This document shows positions 38,003-48,245 of a DNA stretch of 64,000 nt, piece by piece. The first letter of the stretch is position 1, and each line of letters opens with the position of its first letter. The notes under the pieces were generated by a model. It was not told the origin of the DNA, did not search any database, and worked only from the letters and a program-made list of their open reading frames with translations. The stretch comes from Malus domestica. Lineage: Eukaryota > Streptophyta > Magnoliopsida > Rosales > Rosaceae. The position numbers and the translations under genes were made by a program. The stretch spans positions 26,742,501-26,806,500 of the forward strand of contig NC_091666.1 in assembly GCF_042453785.1 (NCBI RefSeq), given 5' to 3'.

Positions 38003-38490
38003 TGCAGTTATTATATTCGGAAGTTTCCTGTCAAGGATGAATTCAGAGTGGATAGGAGAACGGGTTTGGATGAGTGGATGATAACGCTCGTACTTCCCAT
38101 TGGTGAACGCCTAGGCGGAGGACCAAACTCGTCACCCGGGATCTATGCATTCTATCAGACAGAGATGGTGACAAACTTTCCCTTTATAGTTCAGGCATTA
38201 TTTCTTCTTGATCAAGGGAAACAATTCTCCTTCTCAAGAAGTGGACTCGGGATTCTTGATTTCATTCCCGCTGCATTTGTTAATGCATTTCTCTTTCTTG
38301 GTAATCATTACAGTTCTCGTAAGTCCAGGTTCTTGCCTGTCAATCCGTCTTGCTAGGAAGAACTGAATGCCGTGAGGAAGTCGAAAAGAAAAGCTTCTTG
38401 ACGCACATTTTACCTTTTATTAGGAATTAAAGAGTATGATAGAGTTTTGCAACTTTCTGAGCTGATCAAGCTGGCCTTTGTGCTAGAACA
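38003..38490 (+). pseudogene. Relic D of the same ATPase-domain family
   Basis: A fragment matching the region after the ATPase fold: KFPVKDEFRVDRRT, DEWMITLVLPIGERL, SSPGIYAF, TEMVTNFPFI, then FIPAAFVNAF and a stop at 38,354-38,356. A short C-terminal piece LSELIKLAFVLE follows at 38,453-38,488, so more than 3 kb of gene body is deleted between them. No ATP-binding motifs remain. Not functional. Confidence 0.85.
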
Positions 38491-39218
38491 TTGTTATGGT
38501 TTGAACTTTATTTTGCTTTGGTTTCGTGCTTTTTGTATGTTGAGCAAATGATTGATCTTTCATTACGTTAATTACCGTTTACTATAATGTTTCATTGCAC
38601 TCACTGGTTTTAAATATTCGCTAAAAGGTAGCTTAATCAACTAATGTCTTCAGCTTCTGAAGAGCAATTTTATCCTATTTGTGATCACTTAGGTTAAGTA
38701 CTTCTCATTTTTGTTTGTTTGATCTTTCTTGTTGTATATAATTAAGAACAACGTCCTGATGCATATATATCAGGCAAGAGAGCTTTGTCCACTGTAATCA
38801 CAATGTACATCTCTACTGATTTACATTGGGACACAAATTTTGGTCTGAAGGACATGAGTTAGAGAGTCATGGCCCAGAAGTGCAGGAAAATGAAAGTCTC
38901 ATGGCCAAGAACAAGAAAGAGACCGAAGGAAAAGTACGAAAATAATGACCATCACTCTTCGTGTTCATTCCTCGCAGAAAATCACTCAAGCCAACACGTT
39001 CTCTTACATGCAGCTTCATCCTGCACGACTGTATAGGTGCAACCCCGACCCTGCAGGTTAATTAACTTGACAAGTGATTAGGTGTGGTGGCTTGGAGATT
39101 TTGAACCGTAGGCCTCTTGGAACCGCAGCTCTGATATCATGTTAGAGAAACAGTAGACCCCAACCGCTGTCAAGGAATGGATCAACAATGTATATCAAGC
39201 TCACAGTTCCTTGCGTGA
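38491..39218. other. Intergenic, no gene
   Basis: No convincing coding sequence. The part next to 39,219 is likely the 3' UTR of the minus-strand gene that follows. A GCTCTGATATCATGTTAGAGA motif at 39,126-39,146 resembles an LTR/primer-site border of a retrotransposon, but no LTR pair was found. Confidence 0.4.
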
Positions 39219-40243
39219 TCAAGTGGCTGCAGATTTCTCGGCCAGATAGGTGGCTCTGTCGTGGCCACCACTGCAACCTAGGTAGTAGCATCCTTTAATG
39301 TGCAATAGATTCTTTACTCCGAATCCATTTCGTACTCTTCTCCTTCTCCTTCCTTTCTTCTTTGTCTTTGTTACCTGGCCCTGGAACATGACATGAAACA
39401 TTTCAGAACAAGATCACAAACTTTATCTGCTTAATTAGTATATTTTTTTCTCATAAGATATTTACATCGTGGTGATCAGTCGTTGACGCTAGGCTATCAA
39501 CACTGCAGTCTACAGAAGCAGCACTTGGCGATTTCTTGTGCTTGATATCCTCGTCCGTTGTGCTGTCGTACTTGCCTGCATTTGTATGCATCAATTCCAA
39601 AAATGTTCATATCTTTTTCTCAAATACAAAGTGCTACAAAAAAAGTTGCATCCAATTTTACGTGTAAAAACTTACTGCTATCATTTTCAATTTCCAGAGC
39701 TTCCATGCAATAAATTTTAAAACTTGGTGACGCGGGACACATGAAAAATTCTCTGTTTCTCTGCGTACCATCTTCATTATCTTCGTCCTCTTCCTCTCCC
39801 TCTGTGGTGTCCTCCATTGCAAAAACCCCTCCTATATACACATTCACACCCTTTGGCTCTTTATGATCTTCAACACTACACTCCGTCCCATCTCTCTTAC
39901 TTTGCTCCTTCTTTTGGTCCTCATCGTCAACCTGTTTTGTACCTTTGTCACACTCCTGCGAGATTGGTGCAACCTTGGACTTGTTCTCCAAAGTTGGTGG
40001 TATCTTCGGAAACGTTATTTTGTCAGACTCTGGTGAACACTGCGGCGAATGAAGGAGAGAGTTATCAACCTCCTCCTGTGCACAGTCCTTAAGTAGCTGT
40101 TTCTTGGAGAGAGTACTAGCGGCTTTTAGCTTTCGTGCCTTGGACCGGCTCTTCATCTCCTCGAAGCGTCTCTGCAAGAGGGAAAGGATTCTAGGAGGCA
40201 CAGCCTCGGCTTCTGGGGTGAGCTTTGAATTTTGGTCACCCAT
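39219..40243 (-). CDS. Unrecognised charged 279-aa protein
   Basis: Three exons on the minus strand: 40,243-39,676, 39,575-39,466 and 39,380-39,219. All junctions are GT..AG, with phases 1 and 0 that join cleanly. The ATG at 40,243 is chosen because the codon run before it has no other ATG. The protein starts MGDQNSKLTPEAEAVPPRIL, followed by a basic RRFEEMKSRSKARKLKAA stretch (about residues 26-43), a long acidic/polar middle with an EEEDEDNED cluster, a KIYCMEAL segment, and a very basic tail with KKKGRRRRRVRNGFG (a likely nuclear localisation signal). No enzyme motif is visible. Low complexity and charge suggest a disordered nuclear protein. I do not recognise the family. Upstream (40,260-40,370) lies a plausible leader. 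Confidence 0.65.
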
Positions 40244-42039
40244 TGGAGAGGACAACAATGGGGGATTGCGGCCACAAGCGGTAGGAAGAAGAGACGTAGA
40301 AGATAATTAGATTTGGAAAATTATGAGCTAGAAGGGAGAATATGAAAGAGATAGGTCAAAGGCAGTTAATTAGTTATATAGGATAAAACTTCATGTTCCT
40401 TGACAGTTAGGCAACCGAAAAATAATAATAATGCAAATATTTGGTTTGATTAACTATAAAAATATGGTTTGAGATTTGGTTTGGTTAATTATAGAAAAAT
40501 ATTGGGTTTTGCAAACAAACTTACTATATTTGTAATTTTGTGGTTGTGGAATTTTTTTTGTCTTGGGGCCATGTATTTCGAATGTTGAAAGAGTCATCCG
40601 CAGTGCTTGGCAACAATGTGTATGTCAGCTCATGTTTATCGCTGCCAACAGTGTGTTGCCAGCTTCAACAAAATCTCAATTATAAACCATAATTAGGGCA
40701 AAGCATTCTGTTAGAGACGAATTTTACGTTCAGATACATTTTGATTGGAAATGTAATGTCATATAATTAGTCAATAGTGGAGTTAGAAATTATATTCTTT
40801 CAGCTTCGAAACTTCAAATCTTTTCTTGATATATCAAGCTAGTTTTTTTTGCCATGTTACAAAATCTCCTTATTTTTTTCACTCTCTTTTCTAAGTTTTT
40901 ATTTTGTATAAATAAGGATCTATTACTCATTCAAAGTAACGGAACATATACAACTCAACTAAGTTTTAGACATTAGAGTGAATGAAAAAAACAACGAAGA
41001 TTAAGAACTCAAGGAACTTTGCAACTATTTTAATAAGAATATTGTTTTTCTAGAGAGTAGTTTCAACATATATGTCTTACAACTCTCCTCTAAAAAATTA
41101 GAACTCGACAGGACTAGCTTCCACTCTTTCAATCTCGTCCGTCCCAGCCAGCAATTGGGCGAACGAAAACGGAAAACCATTTGGTCATTAGATACCCATC
41201 TAGCTAAAATGGTGCATATCCAACGGCCAAGAATTCATGGGCTGATGGTGCAAATCCGATTTAACCAAATTCCCACCCAAATATAACTATTTAGAGAAGA
41301 AATCTCAAGTTTGGAATTTTTTTGTTTGGAATAAAAACTATAGGTATTGTTCTTGATTAGACAATGAAGAGACTTATTATATGTACCTGAAATTGAATTT
41401 TTTATATATTAAGCAAAGAATCCAAACAAAGTCTTCATAGGTAATAATTTTAGAGAGAACTAATAAAAAGTTTCCCGTCAAAATTTTTTTTATTGAAAAA
41501 CACTTAGACAATTATTAAGGATGTTATTTGTTATATTACAAGGACAAAAAACAAAGAGAGTCTCATTTCATGAGGCTTTGATTTAAAAGAAATGTCCTTA
41601 ATAATAAGAAAGTGTTCTTAATAATAAAAGAAACGTGCCTTTAATGATAAAGAAAGCTGTTTAAGAGTTAAATAAAAAAAAGTTTTACGAGGGGTTTTTT
41701 TTATTAATTTTCTAATAAATTTTTTTTCTTCTTTTTGTGTGTAAATGTTTATATCTTATTTTCAACTTTTAGAACTAGGAAAGAAGCTTAAATGAAAGTC
41801 ATATGATTCTAGCTGCTGGCATGGCTTTCATTTTGGACCTGGTGCTCTCCAAAAAAGGATTTCTTTATGCAAAGTTGATATATATGCTTTGCTTCTTTTT
41901 TAGCCCTCTCTATCTTATCATCCTGACCGAAAAATCAATTACCTCTTGAAATGAAAAGCTAGAGATTCCTGTAGCAATAAGCCCTTCCCCTTATCTTTTT
42001 ACGAGAATGCCTCGTAAAATTGGCGAGACCCCACATTTA
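40244..42039. other. Intergenic, no gene
   Basis: Contains the promoter side of the 39-40 kb gene. The rest is AT-rich with imperfect repeats (for example two GGTTTG.TTAA.TATA units at 40,440-40,510 and three AATAATAAA.GAAA.TG..CTT.AAT units at 41,590-41,660). Nothing coding seen. Confidence 0.5.
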
Positions 42040-42779
42040 ATTATTTCTAGTTTATTATAAGGCTAAACTTATCCCCCACCTATTTAGTGTAGATAATATT
42101 GTTTGTTAAAAAAAATAATAATTTGACAACTAATTTAATCACATTATTATCCACGTGCGAAAGACCTTTTTTATAACCAGCATTACACGCATCATAAGAT
42201 GTTTTGAACGTGTTTAAAAATAGAGAAAATAATGTTGAATGAACAGCTGATCGAATCACATTATTGCTAGCCTATTATGAGGTACTAATTAAAAAAAGTA
42301 CAAAAAAATTAATTATTTAAAAAACACTGTCAAATATTTGAAGTAAATGAATAATTTTAGATATGCTAGAAGAAACCCCTCATAAACCAATTTAAACAAC
42401 TGAATTCACATAATAAAATCGGTCTCTATAGAATTTACATTAAGAATAGAGAAAATAATATTTAATAAACAATTGATTGAATCATATTATTGCTAGCCCA
42501 TTGTGAGGCTAAGCTCATCCCCTTTTGTGTAGATAATATCGTTTGTTAAAAAAAAAATCATTTGACAATTAATTTAATCACATTATTATCCGCGTGCGAA
42601 ATACCTTTTTTTTATAACCAGCATTACACACATCTTAAGATGTTTTGAACATGTTTAAAAATAGAGAAAATAATATTTAATAAACAGCGGATTAAATCAC
42701 ATTATTGCTAACCCATTATGAGGTTAAGCCCACCCCCTCCCCTTTAGTGTAAATAATATCGTTTGTTAAAAAAAAACAA

Positions 42780-43668
42780 GGGTAAATTACACAGTAGCCC
42801 CTCAAGTTTTGAGGTTTATTACAACTTCATACAACAACTTTAAAACATTTCACTTTCATACCTCAAGTACTATTTTATTTCAATATAATACATCTGTTAG
42901 ATTTTCCATCCATTAATCTGTTAAATGCTGACGTGGCTGCCACATTTGTGCCACGTGGCTGCCAATGTCTGCCACGTGGCAAAAAAACATTTTAATTTTT
43001 TTTTTCTTTTCTTCCTCCCTCTTCTTCTTCTTCTTCTTCCTCTTCTTTTTCTTCTTCTTCCTCTTCTTCTTCTTCTTTGTCGTTGGGGTTGGGGGGGGGG
43101 GTTAGGGACAAATTTTTTTTTCTTTTCTTCCTCCCTCTTCTTCTTATTCTTCCTCTTCTTCTACTTTTCTTTTGTGTCGCTGGGGTTGGGGAGGGGGGTT
43201 AGGGACAAATTTTTTTTTTCCTTTCTTCCTCCCTCTTCTTCTTCTGGGTCACTGGGTTCGGGGGGGGGGGGGGGGAGGGCAAATTTTTTTTTCTTTTCTT
43301 TTCTTCCTCCCTCTTCTTCTTCCTCTTCTTCTTCTTCTTCTTCTGGGTCGCTGGGGGGTGGGGGAGGACAATTTTGTTTTTCTTTTTCTTTCTTCCTCCC
43401 TATTCTTCTTCTTCTTGCAGATCTGGTTTTTTTTTTTTTTTTTTGAGAAAATTCAGGTTTAAAAAAAAAAAAAAATTATTTGCCACGTGGCAGACATTTG
43501 GTAGCCACGTGGCACAAATGTGGCAGCCATATCAGCATTTAACGGATTAATGGATGGAAAATCTAACGGATGTAAATAGTACTTGAGGTATGAAAGTGAA
43601 ATGTTTTAAAGTTGTTGTATGAGGTTGAAAGGGACCCCAAACCTGAGGTATGAAAGTGTAATTTACCC
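42780..43668. mobile_element. Non-autonomous Mutator-like element 3
   Basis: An 889-bp element with ~200-bp inverted ends (GGGTAAATTACACAGTAGCC left; GGGTAAATTACACTTTCATA inverted from the right) and an exact 9-bp target duplication AAAAAACAA (42,771-42,779 and 43,669-43,677). The ends contain several GCCACGTGGC palindromes. The family is shared with the element at 12,160-13,387. It sits inside the ~215-bp tandem array. Confidence 0.88.
43005..43440 (+). repeat. CTT-rich/G-run minisatellite inside MULE 3
   Basis: About four units of 90-120 bp, each made of a TTTTCTTCCTCCCTCTTCTT run, a GGGTCGCTGGGG-type link and a long G-run followed by a T-run. G-runs include 11 Gs at 43,091-43,101 and 16 Gs at 43,260-43,275. 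The 173-codon open frame across it is simple-sequence translation, not a gene. Confidence 0.85.
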
Positions 43669-43870
43669 AAAAAACAATCATTTGACAATTTATTTAATCA
43701 TATTATTATCCACGTGCGAAAGATATTTTTTATAACTGGCATTACAAGCCTCTGAAAATGTTTTGAACGTGTTTAAAAATAGAGAAATTGAATCACATTA
43801 TTGCTAACCTATTGTGAGGTACTAATTAAAAAAAACTACCAAAAAATTTATTATTAAAAAAATACTATTA

Positions 43871-44661
43871 AAATGACGAAAACACCCCTATCTTATTTGA
43901 TGCATTTGAAATTTTTTGTCTCAAGAGTATTTTTGTCCAAATATTTTTGTTGAAACTTGATACACCAAAATCACTATTCATATTTTTAATTTACTTTATC
44001 TATAGAAGATTACCATGCATGTTATACTGTCAAAGAAGAGAGAAAAAACTTGTGTGAGGGTATCTGAAGCAATTCATTAATTGTTAGGGCAGCTTTCACA
44101 AGAATATTAGACGCTCGGTATTGTGGTCCCACGCCCGGTATAAAAGATGCCCTAATTGGGTAGCCCAAGCTATATTAATTTTTTCTCCAAAGGAGGATGC
44201 TGAGAATTGGGTTCAGTATTCTAAACGTTACCAACTTTTACATCCACCAATCTCTCAGAGCACTAAAGTTTCTGGAAGTACTTTAATATCTGAGTAATGT
44301 TATTCTTATCATGTTTTTATACTATATTGCTATACCACCTATTTGATGTGGTCAACCACATTATTTGAAAAATTTGCAAAACTTAAGGAAAGAAAGAAGA
44401 AAGACTCCTCGTATACCACAATCATTATTTAATTAATGAGTTTTTCTCAATTATTATTTTATTAAATAATGAACTAAATTTAAAAATATGATTAATTCAA
44501 ATGATGTGGTTGTCCACATTAAATGCCACCTAAAATGGTATGAAAATGTGGTACAAAAACATAGTATGAATACTCTTAATATCTTCCAAGAAAAAAAGAT
44601 TCATTTCCTATCATGATCGAACACGACACACGAAGAACGATGCTACATTTAATTAATATGA
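43871..44661. other. Intergenic, no gene
   Basis: 3' side of the NAC gene. Short inverted repeats around ATGTGGTTGTCCACATTAAA (44,500-44,520) and its relative near 44,340 suggest MITE remnants. Confidence 0.4.
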
Positions 44662-45662
44662 TCAAAATTTAGGGCAGCTACTGATTTCTTCACCACATTC
44701 TTCACTTGGGGAAGTTACTTCTGTGATCCCACTTGAACTTGAACAAGAGGAGGAAGAAGATGCAGGATTCGCATTATTGTTAACTTTGATGCTGTTGTAA
44801 TTCACCACAATCTCCTCATTCATCTTGCCACTTCTTTTCTTAGAAAAAACCCGACACAAAACCCAATTTCCTTTTGGCGTTAAAGCATTCTGCATAAAAT
44901 TAGTTAAGAGTGTCAACTGATGTTTTTTTTCCTTTAATAAGACGGTATATATTCTAATCTACAAGTAGGGGGTGGGATTCGAACAGTTAAGTGCAAAGAG
45001 TCGGGCATACTGCCTTAACCATTTGGCTTAACCCACGTGTTCATGTCAAATATCCTCTTGAATTATTGAGTTTGTGACAAACCTCGTTCTAAACTCACCT
45101 CAGTTGCGTGAATGGAAGCTGTAGTTTCTGCATTCACAAGGCAATATTCATGCATGACCCAATCAGTCTTAGAAACATGTGGAGACTTCCCTCTGTAAAA
45201 TACTAGAGTCTTTTTCTTTCCCACAATATGATTCCTCCTTGAAGATACAATCTTTTTATCTGCGCCGGTTGCTTTCCAGTAACCGGAACTTGTCACCCTG
45301 TTGGCTCGGTTTCCATTCCGGTATTTTGACTCCTTGTTGCTGAAGAAATACCTCTCTTGTTCCAAATTACCTGGAAACATACCGCACATAAACTGTCAGT
45401 TTTTATAAGTGAAAAAATGACCAAAAAAATTCAGAACTAAGCGAAGTGATTAGTGATAATGTATATGTATTGTGTGCTGACCTGGCAAATCCCAAGGATC
45501 ATACATGCAAACGTTGATCTCGGGAATAATGGAAGCAGGAAGTGGGCATGAGAAGACTTTGCATCTCAGGTACTGAAAAACTAGCTCTTCATCTGTTGGT
45601 TGGAATCGGAAACCAGGAGGCAATCTGATCATCCCATTTCTAACAAATTTGAACTTGTCCAT
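44662..45662 (-). CDS. NAC083: NAC transcription factor, NAC083/VNI2-like
   Basis: Three minus-strand exons, 45,662-45,482, 45,370-45,099 and 44,889-44,662, give 226 aa with the intron positions usual for NAC genes. Subdomain A is RLPPGFRFQPTDEELVFQYL (residues 13-32), then PLPASIIPEINVC, DPWDLPGNLEQERYFF, subdomain C with SSGYWKATGADKKI, and D with KKTLVFYRGKSPH and TDWVMHEYCL. Subdomain E NWVLCRVFSKKR lies in exon 3. The short serine-rich C-terminus ends EISSCPKF. The opening MDKFKFVRNGMIRLPPGF and PLPASIIPE are typical of the NAC083/VNI2 group, in which Arabidopsis VNI2 binds VND7 and represses xylem vessel genes. That role here is inference. Cys replaces the near-invariant Arg in MHEYRL. 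The ATG at 45,662 is preferred because MDKFKF matches family starts. Confidence 0.88.
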
Positions 45663-45755
45663 TATTTTGAAAAATGAAAAATGCAAAGGCCTTTATTTCT
45701 TGGAACTTATTGGACTCTGTCAAGGATGAGCAAAATGTGAAGCAACCATGTTGAG

Positions 45756-45765
45756 TATTTATAGA
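45756..45765 (-). promoter_or_regulatory. TATA box of the NAC gene
   Basis: On the minus strand CTATAAATAC lies about 100 bases before the start codon, giving a short leader of about 65-70 bases. Typical plant TATA context. Confidence 0.65.
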
Positions 45766-47522
45766 TAGAACAAGAGAAGAATTTGGAGATGGTATCTTTT
45801 TGAGTGGTTGTACAAGAAAAAGAAAAGAAAAATGATTCCTAACGGTGTGAATATAGAAAGGGACAACAGTACTATTACAGTATTACTGGATGAATACTTT
45901 TGATGTTTGACAATTAAAAAATAGTTAATTTGTTTATTCTCAAACAACTGGTGCTGCTAGCAGTGAATCACGACACACTTGTGCTATGTTTGGATGAGGA
46001 ACTTTAAAATTTTATGACATTTTAATTAGACTCAATCGTTACAAATGCACTATAAAAACACTAGCAACATAAACTACTCAAGCACTAGAAATTTACTATA
46101 AAAACATTACACATGTATGTGTTACCAAAAACGCTAAATAAAAGATTTTTCAAATTGACACCTTGAAATATGTCATTTCAAAATTTTGTATTTAGTCACT
46201 TTCAAGTTGTTCTATCTAAATTTTATAGGTGCATCGGTAATAAATTTGTTATAAGTTTATGAAACTTTTAAATTTATCATCCAAACGCATCATTATAAAA
46301 CTAAGACTTGAAAAAACACTAAATTTATTGTGCAATAATAGTCGAGTATAAGAAAAGTTGGTACAATAACATTTAAGTTTATGAGTTTTTTGCTTTAAAA
46401 CGGGACTTTAAGCGTTTTTAATTATAAAATGAAGTTTTTGTGAAGCTTTATATCGATATAGCAACCCTTTAAAAAACTTTGACTTACTTACAGATCATTT
46501 AATTTCTTGTTTTGTAATGTCTATAATTTGTGATGAAAAAAGCAAATTCTTACATCTCGATGTCCTTGTTATAAAGAGCATCTCATGTGAAAGATATGTT
46601 AACAAGCAATTAATCAAAGAGCATTGAGCTAACCAGTGAGTCTTTTTTATCTTTGGAAAAGTGGACTACCATGGTGAAGTTACTAACAATTTATTTTTTT
46701 ATTTTTTTTTTGAAAAAAAAAAACATCATTGAGCTAATCAGTTATATTATATTGGAGTTATGAGGCTTCGGTGAATTTTTTTCAGGTAAGGACACATATT
46801 ACTCATTATTAATCGAAATGGACAGGTGATGTATTTCTCATTCATATGAAGTCATCCGATGGCATGCTTAACTCATTACCTAGATGGAAAAACACATAAA
46901 CTGTTAGTAAACTATATGTGGAAGAATTAGTAAGTAAAACTATGTGAAAGTAACATATGAAAAAACACACAAAATTATTTACCTCAAGTGATGTTAGAAA
47001 AAACATAAATAAAGAAAATTATTAGGGAATTGAGGAATTTATATTTTTGTACTATACACGATGTAGCAAGTGATATATGTTTTGTCAATTCCTTGAATGT
47101 AATCTCTCTAACATTAATCATATATAAAAGGGACCAATATCACTTGAACTATAGGTTTTACTGCAAATTGCATCAATGTGTGCCACCTCAGTTGAAATGT
47201 TATTGTAGTGTGCCACTCATATGCAAACAAGACTATCTCGTTTTGCCGCATTTTTTATTATATTAAAGGAAACGAATTACAACCACCATGGAGTGGTTGA
47301 ATGATTGGGAACGAATTTCAAATCCTTATTCTACATGGTATGTCATGTGTTCGACTTCTGGTACGGGTGGACTGCTATGAGTCCCCACCCCCAAAAGGGT
47401 GGACTGCTATGACGAAGTCACCGGTTGGTTCCATTTTTTTTTTAAACAAAACGAATTACAAACAGAAAATATACAATTGTAATTTGATAGTATATAATAA
47501 ATATAAAGCAATGGTTCAAAAA

Positions 47523-47553
<31 letters not shown>

Positions 47554-47634
47554 TAATACATAGCCTAATTTCGTTTAAAAAGTTGCACGTTATTTATGCA
47601 TGTCTATTTGGAAAAGTGTTTTAATGTTTGAAAT
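45766..47634. other. Intergenic, no gene
   Basis: Promoter side of the NAC gene, then AT-rich DNA with a (TA)n run at 47,531-47,555. At 47,345-47,445 a GGTGGACTGCTATGA segment is repeated within 40 bases. No coding content recognised. Confidence 0.45.
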
Positions 47635-47856
47635 ATCGATAGTACATACTTGCTTTAAAAGGATATTGTCTCAAGTACATGAAACGTCCGAAAAAGAAAC
47701 TATGCCAAGTAAAACCTAAAGTTCATGATAACTTGGTAAATCAAACATCGATAGTACATACTTGCTTTAAAAGGATATTGTCTCAAGTACATGAAACGTC
47801 CGAGAAAGAAACTAAGCCAAGTAAAACCTAAAGTTCATGATAACTTGGTAAATCAA
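47635..47856 (+). repeat. Recent tandem duplication, 112-bp unit
   Basis: The unit starting ATCGATAGTACATACTTGCT occurs twice in a row (47,635 and 47,747). The copies differ by only about two bases, so this is a young duplication. It lies about 280 bases from the left end of the copia element. Confidence 0.93.
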
Positions 47857-48133
47857 TAATCCCTATACAAAAATTTGGTTATGTTGAGTAACTGTCTCTC
47901 TAAAAGCAAAATTCCGTGGACCACTTAAAATAATGCAGCAATAAAAGTAAAACCATATATGCATGCAATAACCGAGCTACGTTCATTACGATACAGTTAA
48001 TCCCAAATCATTCACAGTAGGCAATATCTTGATTCGTCATCAGATCACTCATCGATTTCATTTTCTTTTGGTTGTTCTTCAAATTAAATTTTTCTTTCTA
48101 GTGGTTTGGACTAATTAGTTTACTACTAGCTAC

Positions 48134-48245
48134 TGTTAGGAGTATTAAGATTTTATGGTTATGGAATTGACATGTGTCAAGAGATTAAAAAGTTAGCTAA
48201 ATTTGTTGTGATTGTAGCTCAAAGTGCAAGCTACTATAGCTATTA
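48134..48245 (+). repeat. 5' LTR of copia, left part
   Basis: 112 bases matching the start of the 3' LTR up to GCTATTA, with nine differences, all transitions. The Helitron begins at the next base. Confidence 0.93.

Larger units (their letters stand above)
42040..43870 (+). repeat. Tandem array, ~215-bp unit, about four copies
   Basis: The unit contains CATTATTATCC.CGTGCGAAA, TTATAACCAGCATTACA, GATGTTTTGAACGTGTTTAA and ATTATTGCTAGCC. The last motif occurs near 42,263, 42,490, 42,704 and 43,800. Removing the 898 bases of the inserted element and its duplicated target puts the last copy in step (spacings roughly 227, 214 and 199). The copies are diverged, so the array is not young. Confidence 0.75.

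Noticed and set aside
39126..39146. GCTCTGATATCATGTTAGAGA as a retrotransposon primer-site/LTR border
   Set aside because: Motif fits, but no LTR pair, polypurine tract or target duplication was found nearby.
42925..43446. 173-codon open frame, plus a 96-codon frame overlapping it
   Set aside because: Translation of CTT and G-run minisatellite: only Phe/Ser/Leu/Gly runs, inside a transposon.
44940..45050. tRNA-like sequence (GGGATTCGAACAG ... GGCTTAACCC) in a NAC intron
   Set aside because: Resembles a box B inverted, but there is no cloverleaf. At most a SINE scrap.
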